A stretch of 5,984 nt of DNA from Candidatus Aminicenantota bacterium (lineage in GTDB: Bacteria > Acidobacteriota > Aminicenantia > Aminicenantales > Aminicenantaceae), in contig SOIA01000212.1 in assembly GCA_004378665.1 (NCBI GenBank), forward strand, positions 1 through 5,984, written 5' to 3'. Shown piece after piece: positions 1-5,984 of the stretch (positions are counted from its first letter, which is position 1; every line of letters starts with the position of its first letter). A program made the translations under genes and the position numbers. Below the pieces are notes generated by a model. The model was not told the DNA's origin. It was given only the letters and a program-made list of their open reading frames with translations, and did no database searches.

Positions 1-2210
1 TTATCCGGAATCGAACCGAAAAGCCTCCGTCTGAGAGCCCATTCCTCTGAAGCTCCGATCACAATAAGGTCATTCTTTCGAGCAATACTGGCGATGGCAC
101 GGGCGATGTCCGTGTCGATAACCACGTCTACTACTGCAGAGACGCCGACCGCATCAAGAGTATCTTTGACAAATTCCTTGGCTTTATCCTGAAAGAGCTG
201 GACACTCTGCTTGTCGAACTCGGATTGAGCGGCAGAAGCCCCCCGGCCGAGCTGGATATTCAGCGCAGTCAAAGAGGCATTCCATTCATCAGCCAAAACC
301 TGCGCAAGCTTGAGTCCGAGCTGCGCATGCGATCCTCCACTGACAGGCACGATTATGCGCCGAATATCCTGCAGGCCGCGGTCTTTGAGAACCAGGACGT
401 TTCCTTTTGCAATCTTGAGCACATCTGCGACGTTGGTCCGACCGGTGCGGGACATGCGCACCTCCCCTTTCCAGCCCATGATGATGAACTCAGGCTGCTC
501 CATTTCAGCCACGCTGAGAATGGCTGAAGAGACGCTGCGGGCCACAATGGCCGTGGCTCGAGCTCTCACTCCCTGTTCGGCCGCGTGATAGGATGCGGTT
601 TGCAGCAGGGTCTTCTCCTCCCATCGCTGCTTTTCATACTCCAGTCCGCCTGCTTCAAGAGGAGTTTGGCCGGGAACATCCACAATATGAATCAACTGAA
701 GTTGGGCTTTGTGTGTCTTGGCCAGGGCTGTGCTCAGCATCAGAAGAGAATATTCAGTATCGGGATTTGCCAGAGGCACAAGTATGACAGGAACCTCTTC
801 AGGCCGTGTCGCCAGGTATTCTTTGGCTCTCACCATGAGAGGTTTCATCACCTTGTCTTTCCACAGGATGTTCGATGCGCCCACCAGTTGGGTCCCCCGG
901 CGCAAAAAGAGCATGTACCAGATGAAGCTTGCCGCGATAATTAAATTTCCGATGAGCAGCGATACCCTGCTCGTGTTGACGATGACAAAGATACAGCCGA
1001 ACAATCCCAGGAGCGGAACCACCGGATATCCCGGTGTGCGAAAACTGGGCTTGTACCAATCCAGTTTCGCATACCTCATGATGATGCACGCGAGGGTGAT
1101 AAGAGAATACAGGACAAGGCTCAGAAAGCCCGCGACTTCGGCTAAAAGCTCGAGGTGCTGTCCGAGAAGAACAATCAAAAGCATGGTCAAGCCAGTGGTT
1201 GTGGCGATCGAGCGGTACGGCGTTTTAAAGCGGGAATGGATCTGATTCAGCCATTCAGGCATGAGCTGGTCCCGGCCCATAGCAAAGTTGACCCTGGATG
1301 CGGCCAGCACGCTGGCATTCGCTGAAGAGACTGTGGCCAGGATTCCACCTATAAGAACCAGGATATACCCTCCGTTCCCCATGAGCTGACGGGCCAGGTC
1401 CATCAACACTGTCTCCTTGGCCATGTTCGGGTCACTGTAACTTCGCAGACCCAGTATACAGAACATCACTGCGCAGTAAAGCACTGTCACAATCACGACC
1501 GAGCTCACGAGAGAAAGGGGAAGATTTCTCTTTGGATTGCGGACCTCTTCTGAAATGGCGGAAATCTCAGCAAATCCCATGAAAGCGATAAAGAGAATCG
1601 GGAGCGTTATGAAAATACCTGTATACCCTATTTCTGTGGGGATAAAAGGCTTCAATTTCTGAATGTCCACTGTGAACAGAGACCGGATAGCAAACGCGAC
1701 CAGGATAAAAAGAACTATTCCAACAATAACGGTCTGGGTGCCTCCTGTCTCTCGGGTTCCGATAAAATTTAAAAGACCGAGCAATGCCGTTACGATCAGT
1801 GCGACCACAGTGGGCGAAGCGCCCAGGGCATCACTCACATAATAGCCGAACCCGACCATGTAGAATGCGGACGCGAAGACAAGGCTCAACCACAGGCTCC
1901 AGCCCATTATGGTCCCCACGAGCGGGCCGAAAGCCCGGACCATGAACAGATATCCGCCTCCGGCATAAGGCATGCCCGTGGACAGCTCAGCCATGCAGAG
2001 GGCGATCATAATGGCGATAAATCCGCAGATGGCAAAGGAGAGGAGAACCGCCGGGCCTGCCATGCTCGCGACTATTCCGGGCAGAACAAAGATACCCGCC
2101 CCGACCATCGTCCCGACGCCGACGGATAAGGCGGCAAAAAAACCCAAATTCCGGGCCAGCCGGACTTTCGAGTTCTCGTTCTCTGTTTTCTCTTTTCGAG
2201 TTTTCGCCAT
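1..2210 (-). CDS. APC-superfamily amino acid permease fused to two C-terminal UspA-like domains (partial, C-terminus beyond window)
   Basis: Inner-membrane secondary transporter, probably importing amino acids; the exact substrate cannot be read from sequence. I translated 736 codons from ATG 2208-2210, and the frame is still open at base 1. Residues 1-22 are a charged cytoplasmic tail. Residues 23-436 hold about twelve hydrophobic segments. Family marks are the TM1 glycine loop GVGTMVGAGIF (31-41), the TM6 stretch with FAEISAISEEVRNPKR (213-228), and the TM8 stretch with SSANASVLAASR (295-306). Two cytoplasmic Usp-like domains follow, at about 472-609 and 616-736+. The second ends in FGSIPD, where Usp proteins normally have about 10-20 more residues, so little is missing. 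The ATG has no good Shine-Dalgarno; a GGAGG lies over 30 bases upstream, and an in-frame TAG at 2220-2222 limits the start to this ATG or the TTG at 2214-2216. Similar permease-Usp fusions are known in haloarchaea and some bacteria. The family call is firm; substrate and Usp role are inferred. Confidence 0.93.
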   Translation of the reverse strand, partial: MAKTRKEKTENENSKVRLARNLGFFAALSVGVGTMVGAGIFVLPGIVASMAGPAVLLSFAICGFIAIMIALCMAELSTGMPYAGGGYLFMVRAFGPLVGTIMGWSLWLSLVFASAFYMVGFGYYVSDALGASPTVVALIVTALLGLLNFIGTRETGGTQTVIVGIVLFILVAFAIRSLFTVDIQKLKPFIPTEIGYTGIFITLPILFIAFMGFAEISAISEEVRNPKRNLPLSLVSSVVIVTVLYCAVMFCILGLRSYSDPNMAKETVLMDLARQLMGNGGYILVLIGGILATVSSANASVLAASRVNFAMGRDQLMPEWLNQIHSRFKTPYRSIATTTGLTMLLIVLLGQHLELLAEVAGFLSLVLYSLITLACIIMRYAKLDWYKPSFRTPGYPVVPLLGLFGCIFVIVNTSRVSLLIGNLIIAASFIWYMLFLRRGTQLVGASNILWKDKVMKPLMVRAKEYLATRPEEVPVILVPLANPDTEYSLLMLSTALAKTHKAQLQLIHIVDVPGQTPLEAGGLEYEKQRWEEKTLLQTASYHAAEQGVRARATAIVARSVSSAILSVAEMEQPEFIIMGWKGEVRMSRTGRTNVADVLKIAKGNVLVLKDRGLQDIRRIIVPVSGGSHAQLGLKLAQVLADEWNASLTALNIQLGRGASAAQSEFDKQSVQLFQDKAKEFVKDTLDAVGVSAVVDVVIDTDIARAIASIARKNDLIVIGASEEWALRRRLFGSIPD

Positions 2211-2350
2211 AATCAAATTCTACGCTGTGCGTTCTTCGCTATCCTCCGGATCCTTTTCCTGCTTGTCTTGATAAGCCTTGAAAACTCCTTTCTGATTCCA
2301 GCAGGATGCTCAGGTCATTTTAATTTCCAACACTCACCGAACTGACTTTT
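2211..2350 (-). other. Intergenic gap between protease and permease genes; possible internal promoter
   Basis: This 140-bp gap separates two same-strand genes. It holds a -10-like TAAAAT (minus strand, 2317-2322) without a convincing -35 box. There is an AAAGGAG at about 2284-2290 and a GGAGG near 2243-2247, neither followed at normal distance by a start codon. One short inverted repeat, AGCA-TCC-TGCT, is present, but no T-run follows it, so I do not call a terminator. Frame analysis shows 29 sense codons between TGA (2310-2312) and TAG (2220-2222) in the permease frame, rich in charged residues but with no ATG, GTG or TTG start. Read-through transcription from the protease gene into the permease is therefore possible, as is a separate permease promoter. 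Confidence 0.5.
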
Positions 2351-5300
2351 CTACTTCTTGACTCTCACTGGATAAGGAGGACGCTTGGCCTTTTTCGGCG
2401 GATTCTTCTCGAGTTCTTCCAGGATGACTTCGATGGCCTTTTCCAGTTGTGGGTCTCTCCCGGCAATCACATCTGCCGGCCACTGTTCGACTTCGATATC
2501 CGGAGGGACTCCGACATTCTCGACCACCCAGCCGTCCTCGGTCCAGATTGCCAAGTTCGGAGCGGTGACATAGCCGCCGTCCATCAAGACCGGGAAGCCC
2601 AGAGTTCCGACCAGTCCGCCCCAGGTTCTCTTTCCAATCAGTTTGCCCAGATTGAACTTGCGGAACATCCAGGGAAGCAGATCGCCTCCAGATCCGGCCA
2701 GCTCGTTGATGAGCATGACTTTGGGCCCGAGGATTGTCCCACCCGGTGTCTTGATATCATCCCCGTAACGCATGTTCCAGTAGGAGACAAAGGGCCTTCT
2801 CAAAAGGTCAATGTAATAATCGGCAACCTGTCCTCCGCCGTTGAACCTCTCGTCGACTATGATGGCATCCTTGTTGACCTGAGGGAAAAAATAACGCTTG
2901 AAGTAGATGTGGCCGAGTGTGGTTGTGTTCGGGACATAGACGTAAGCTACGCGTCCGTTGGTGGCTTCATTGACCTTCTTCAGGTTTCCTTCCACCCAAT
3001 CCCGATTCCGCAGAGCAATTTCACTGCTCACAGGAACAACCTGGACAGTCCGGGAACCGGTTCCGTCCGGCTTCGGCCCGACGGTGATCTCGATGAGCTT
3101 CCCGGAAGTATTCTCGAAGAAACTGTAAAGATTCTCCGGCGGCTGGATCTTTTTTCCCTGAACAGCCAGGAGATATTCGCCCGCCTTCACATCGACTCCG
3201 GGTTCTGTCAACGGAGAGCGGAGCCGTGGATTCCAGTTGAGCCCGCCGTAAACCTTCTTGAAACGGTAACGGCCGTTCTCTATGGCATAATCGGCACCGA
3301 GTAAACCGCCGGGGACTCTCTTGGGCCGTGCGAGATAATCTCCCCCTCCGACCCGGTGGTGACCGACAGCCAGCTCACTGCACATCCACTGGATCACACG
3401 GTTCAGGTCGTTCCGGCAGGACAGATGAGGAAGGAATACAGCGTATTTGTCTTTCATGGCTTCCCAATCCGCACCATGCATGTTGGTCGCATAGAAGAAA
3501 TCCCGGTTGATCCGCCAGGCTTCATGAAAAATCTGTTTCCATTCCGCTGTGGGATCGACCCGGACTTCGATGGCATCGGTCTTGATCTTTCCCTGACCCG
3601 GCTTCGCTTTAGGCCCTGCAGGTATGATTCCATAAGTGTTCCTCGACATATAAAGGATTTTCTTTTTATCGGCTGAAATTTCGAACCAGTTGACTCCTGT
3701 CAGGATATCCTCAGCTTTACGCTTTTTCAGGTCGAACTTCTTCAGCTTGCTCTCGCCGGCAAAGGAACTCCGGCTGCCAGCAGGAGCTTCCAGATAATAA
3801 ATCTCTCCTTCATTGCCAGCCTGAAGACGGAAGTAGGCTCCGGACGGAACAGGCAGGTCGATGATCCTGTATTTCAGGCCGTCGAAATCGATTGAGAAGA
3901 CTTTTTCGGGTTTTTCTTCTTTCTTTGCAGGTTGTTTCCCTTTCTTTTTCGACTTGGGCTCTTCCTTTTCAGGCGTCTTCTCATCAACGACCCCTTTCTC
4001 CTCATCGCTTTCTTTAGCCAAGGGAGAAGGGATATCCTTGCGCAAAACAGCCAGGTAGAGCGAACGCGACATTTCCATATCCGCGCTGGACATGGCAAAC
4101 CACTGCTTGACCGGACCCGCATCGGTGGAAGCGAAAAAGTAGATGTATTTTCCGCTCTTATCGAACTCGGGTTCGCTGACATCGCTCATCCCATCTGAAA
4201 CCGCATAGGATTTATCTCTATCGAGCGAATACGCGTACACCTTCTGCATGTAGGCTGTGGTGTTGAGAGTATAGGCGATCCATTTGGAATCATGAGACCA
4301 GACCGAATGGATAGTCCTGAATCGGCCCGGCCCAAAAATCTTTTCCGATGCGATCTTTTTCGAGACGCCCGTCTTGAGGTCTATCCAGTAGAGACTCCAG
4401 GAGTTATCCGCATAGGAGATCTTCTGGCTGTCAGGTGACCAGACAGGAGAATCGTAAAATCCAGACCCAGTCATTTTGTATTTCTTCACCTGGCCCTTGC
4501 CGTCTTGCGGCCGGACGTGGAACTCGTACTCACCGCTCGCATCCGAAAAATAAGCGATAAACTTCCCATCCGGCGACCAGACTGGAGACCGCTCGTGGAT
4601 ACCAGTCGTGTTTATCAGGTTACGCGGATCTCCCTTCTCTGCCGGGACTGTGACGATCTCACCTCTATACTCGAAGACAGCTCTTGCTCCGGAGGGAGAT
4701 ACTGAAGCATTCCGGATAAAGCGTGGATCTTTGGCGTATCGGGGCCTCACCTCGAGCAAGTCCGCCGCCACACCGATGGTCAGCTTGGTGCTCCTTGCCT
4801 GTTCAACATTAAAGACATGGAGATGCCCGGCCTTCTCATAGATAATTTTTCCATCACCTGTAGAAGCCTTGATCACAGGAAAATCCGTGTGGGAAGTGAG
4901 CTGTTTGATCTCCTTTGATTTCAGGTCGAACGAGAACAGGTTGAATTCTCCATTCCGGTCCGATCGAAAATAGATCTTCTCCCCGATCCACATTGGGTCT
5001 GTGTCGTTGCAGCGGCCTTCGGGCTGAGGAATTTTTTCCACTGAGTAGTCACTGAATGTGATGAGCCATATTTCTGAGACCGTACCGCCCCTGTAGTTCT
5101 TCCACTGGTGGAACGCCTCCCGCAGCGGAGTGTAGGCCATCCTCTTGCCGTCGGGCGAGAATGTGGCTCTGTTCGCGTTGGGAATCAAGAGGGACTCGGG
5201 AAAGCCACCTTCGACGGGAACAGTAAAAAGCTGGGTTAACGCTCTGGTGAAACTATTGCGGGAAGAGATGAACAGCACTGAAGAGCCGCAGGGCGTGAAA

Positions 5301-5659
5301 TCCCGAACGACATCGGAACCCGGATGCCAGGTGAGCCGCTTGGGAACACCGCCCTCCACGGGGACAACAAAGACGTCCACGTTCCCGTCATACTCTCCGT
5401 TGAAAGCGATCAACTTTCCCTCGGGTGAAAAAACAGGATTGGACTCGCTTCCCTGAGCACTGGTCAATCGTCGAACTCCTTTGCCGTCAATATTGGCCAC
5501 CCACAGGTCATTCGCATACACGAAGGCAATGTGCGTCTGGCTGATGGCCGGTTGACTCAAAAGTTTTGTATCTTTGATATCGATCCCACTCTCCAGGAAA
5601 CCTGGTAGAGCCACGGCCAGTATCAGTAAAAACGATAAGACATGAAGACATTTTCTCAT
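2351..5659 (-). CDS. Secreted Tricorn-like protease (peptidase family S41, beta-propellers plus PDZ)
   Basis: Serine protease homologue of archaeal Tricorn, which trims oligopeptides to shorter products. At 1102 aa it is near the usual family length (about 1050-1100). Residues 1-20 form a Sec-type signal peptide (basic RK, then a hydrophobic core ending ALPG) with no lipobox, so a periplasmic or exported location is likely. Domain order: TolB-like six-bladed propeller (about 38-310), second propeller (about 315-690, with WSPD-type blade motifs at 361 and 407), helical C1 domain (about 700-770), PDZ (about 785-875), S41 core (about 880-1085). Catalytic residues placed by motif and spacing: His767 (in AVGHHRVGGGD), Ser990 (in NELAGSGGD), Glu1047 (in VVENVGVPPD). 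The Tricorn Ser745 position is Gly766. DERFNGGG at 936-943 is the conserved S41 strand. A Lys/Glu-rich insert spans about 548-586. The ATG has AAGGAGG five bases upstream; the stop is TAG. Family call is very firm; activity and substrates are inferred. Confidence 0.96.
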   Translation of the reverse strand: MRKCLHVLSFLLILAVALPGFLESGIDIKDTKLLSQPAISQTHIAFVYANDLWVANIDGKGVRRLTSAQGSESNPVFSPEGKLIAFNGEYDGNVDVFVVPVEGGVPKRLTWHPGSDVVRDFTPCGSSVLFISSRNSFTRALTQLFTVPVEGGFPESLLIPNANRATFSPDGKRMAYTPLREAFHQWKNYRGGTVSEIWLITFSDYSVEKIPQPEGRCNDTDPMWIGEKIYFRSDRNGEFNLFSFDLKSKEIKQLTSHTDFPVIKASTGDGKIIYEKAGHLHVFNVEQARSTKLTIGVAADLLEVRPRYAKDPRFIRNASVSPSGARAVFEYRGEIVTVPAEKGDPRNLINTTGIHERSPVWSPDGKFIAYFSDASGEYEFHVRPQDGKGQVKKYKMTGSGFYDSPVWSPDSQKISYADNSWSLYWIDLKTGVSKKIASEKIFGPGRFRTIHSVWSHDSKWIAYTLNTTAYMQKVYAYSLDRDKSYAVSDGMSDVSEPEFDKSGKYIYFFASTDAGPVKQWFAMSSADMEMSRSLYLAVLRKDIPSPLAKESDEEKGVVDEKTPEKEEPKSKKKGKQPAKKEEKPEKVFSIDFDGLKYRIIDLPVPSGAYFRLQAGNEGEIYYLEAPAGSRSSFAGESKLKKFDLKKRKAEDILTGVNWFEISADKKKILYMSRNTYGIIPAGPKAKPGQGKIKTDAIEVRVDPTAEWKQIFHEAWRINRDFFYATNMHGADWEAMKDKYAVFLPHLSCRNDLNRVIQWMCSELAVGHHRVGGGDYLARPKRVPGGLLGADYAIENGRYRFKKVYGGLNWNPRLRSPLTEPGVDVKAGEYLLAVQGKKIQPPENLYSFFENTSGKLIEITVGPKPDGTGSRTVQVVPVSSEIALRNRDWVEGNLKKVNEATNGRVAYVYVPNTTTLGHIYFKRYFFPQVNKDAIIVDERFNGGGQVADYYIDLLRRPFVSYWNMRYGDDIKTPGGTILGPKVMLINELAGSGGDLLPWMFRKFNLGKLIGKRTWGGLVGTLGFPVLMDGGYVTAPNLAIWTEDGWVVENVGVPPDIEVEQWPADVIAGRDPQLEKAIEVILEELEKNPPKKAKRPPYPVRVKK
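3902..4020 (-). other. Lys/Glu-rich low-complexity insert within the Tricorn-like protein
   Basis: Residues about 548-586 are dominated by Lys and Glu with some Pro, Ser and Gly, and contain KSKKKGK and AKKEEKPEK. They interrupt the second propeller just before the segment FDGLKYRIIDLPVPSG, which in bacterial homologues resumes a blade. This looks like a disordered, solvent-exposed loop. Such charged inserts at this point are familiar in bacterial Tricorn-like proteins, so it is probably not an error. The A/G-rich coding strand here also creates the pyrimidine- and Phe/Ser-rich antisense reading frames at 3861-4198. Confidence 0.75.
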
Positions 5660-5664
5660 GGAAG

Positions 5665-5671
5665 CCTCCTT
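5665..5671 (-). promoter_or_regulatory. Strong Shine-Dalgarno of the Tricorn-like gene
   Basis: The minus strand reads AAGGAGG followed by CTTCC and ATG, a seven-base match to the anti-Shine-Dalgarno with five-base spacing. It fixes the start at 5657-5659, and the signal peptide encoded immediately after supports the same choice. Confidence 0.9.
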
Positions 5672-5698
5672 AAATTCTTTTTGGGATTCAATTGACGC

Positions 5699-5727
5699 AT
5701 TTTATTTGAAAAGACGATCATTGAAAA
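5699..5727 (-). promoter_or_regulatory. Candidate sigma-70-type promoter of the Tricorn-like gene
   Basis: On the minus strand a TTTTCA (5722-5727, four of six to TTGACA) is followed after 17 bases by TAAAAT (5699-5704, five of six to TATAAT). Transcription would start near 5692, giving a short leader of about 33 bases that includes the Shine-Dalgarno. The region is AT-rich, so a chance match is quite possible; the host's promoter consensus is also unknown. Confidence 0.3.
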
Positions 5728-5769
5728 TGGCCTTGATTTCGAAAAGACCGCATCCACTTAAAACTGACA

Positions 5770-5984
5770 TTATTCATTCAGCAGATTGTAGACCATACAC
5801 GTGTCTTTTTCAACAGACAAATACACATATTCTAAGGATGGGAGAGAAAGCTCAGCGCCCCTTTCTCCCTGTAGAACCTTTAGTCCGTACCAGAAACCAT
5901 GTATGGGATCCGGATGAATCCGAAGTCTGAGATCCATCTTCCAGTCATCAGATAAAACATCACATAGCACATTGAGTATGGAAT
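5770..5984 (-). CDS. Possible C-terminal end of an unrecognised upstream gene (partial)
   Basis: The minus-strand frame is open from the right edge to a TAA at 5770-5772, about 70 codons. The product reads as a plausible soluble protein tail, with segments DLRLRIHPDPIHGFWYGLK, SLEYVYLSVEKD and the end YNLLNE, but I recognise no family. An internal GTG (5968-5970) could give a 66-residue small protein, but it has no clear Shine-Dalgarno. Codon third positions are less GC-rich by eye than in the neighbouring genes, which weakens the case or suggests a different origin. If real, its stop lies 110 bases upstream of the protease start, on the same strand. It may equally be a chance open frame. Confidence 0.35.
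   Translation of the reverse strand, partial: SILNVLCDVLSDDWKMDLRLRIHPDPIHGFWYGLKVLQGERGAELSLPSLEYVYLSVEKDTCMVYNLLNE

Larger units (their letters stand above)
5660..5769 (-). other. Non-coding leader region upstream of the Tricorn-like gene
   Basis: This AT-rich stretch holds the Shine-Dalgarno and the candidate promoter described separately. The octamer GAAAAGAC occurs twice in direct orientation on the plus strand (5708-5715 and 5741-5748), 33 bases apart, roughly three helical turns. The left copy falls in the promoter spacer and the right copy lies upstream of the -35. This arrangement would suit a regulator binding site but could be chance in AT-rich DNA. No clear terminator hairpin for an upstream gene was seen. 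Confidence 0.4.

Noticed and set aside
1..3. TTA at the left edge, which reads as TAA on the minus strand and looks like the permease stop
   Set aside because: The permease frame places a GAT codon at 3-5, so the TTA is out of frame and the gene runs on past the window.
709..1245. A 178-codon plus-strand reading frame
   Set aside because: It is antisense to the permease, spanning the late transmembrane segments and the start of Usp domain 1, which are unmistakable on the minus strand.
2298..2312. Small inverted repeat AGCA-TCC-TGCT after the protease gene as a terminator
   Set aside because: The stem is only four base pairs and no U-tract follows, so a Rho-independent terminator is not supported.
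2447..3304. A 285-codon plus-strand reading frame
   Set aside because: It lies entirely antisense to the S41 and PDZ part of the protease, whose catalytic motifs are clear. The translation resembles no known protein and has no convincing ribosome-binding site.
5911..5922. CGGAT-GA-ATCCG inverted repeat as an operator
   Set aside because: It is short with a two-base centre, sits inside the possible partial reading frame, and is over 200 bp from the protease start.
5658..5930. A 90-codon plus-strand reading frame beginning at the protease start
   Set aside because: It would have to start over the protease ATG and read across its Shine-Dalgarno and candidate promoter. The composition is unremarkable and the coding evidence is weak.

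Overview
The window shows two well-supported genes on the minus strand and the possible tail of a third. In transcription order (right to left) they are: a possible partial reading frame entering from the right edge (5770-5984); a leader region; a complete secreted Tricorn-type protease homologue of 1102 aa (2351-5659); a 140-bp gap; and an APC-superfamily amino acid permease fused to two universal stress protein (UspA-like) domains (1-2210). The permease is cut by the left edge. No RNA genes, mobile elements, CRISPR arrays or clear terminators were seen. All long plus-strand reading frames lie antisense to the two real genes and look like shadows.

Organism: the genes look bacterial, with medium GC by eye. 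There is a strong AAGGAGG Shine-Dalgarno, and the Tricorn homologue carries a Sec-type signal peptide, unlike the cytosolic archaeal enzymes. Large secreted Tricorn-like proteins and permease-Usp fusions occur in peptide-fermenting or protein-degrading lineages such as Acidobacteriota and Candidatus Aminicenantes. This placement is a low-confidence guess from gene content; no phylogenetic marker is present.

How the genes may work together: the protease is predicted to act outside the cytoplasm on oligopeptides. The permease lies just downstream on the same strand and could import released amino acids, with its cytoplasmic Usp domains possibly sensing nucleotide or energy state. The pairing is inferred from adjacency and family knowledge. 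The 140-bp gap contains a -10-like hexamer, so the permease may have its own promoter.

Nothing here amounts to a clearly new system. The points most worth checking are the permease-Usp-Usp fusion with degenerate nucleotide-binding motifs, the loss of the Tricorn Ser745 equivalent beside an otherwise intact catalytic set, and the leader and gap sequences.
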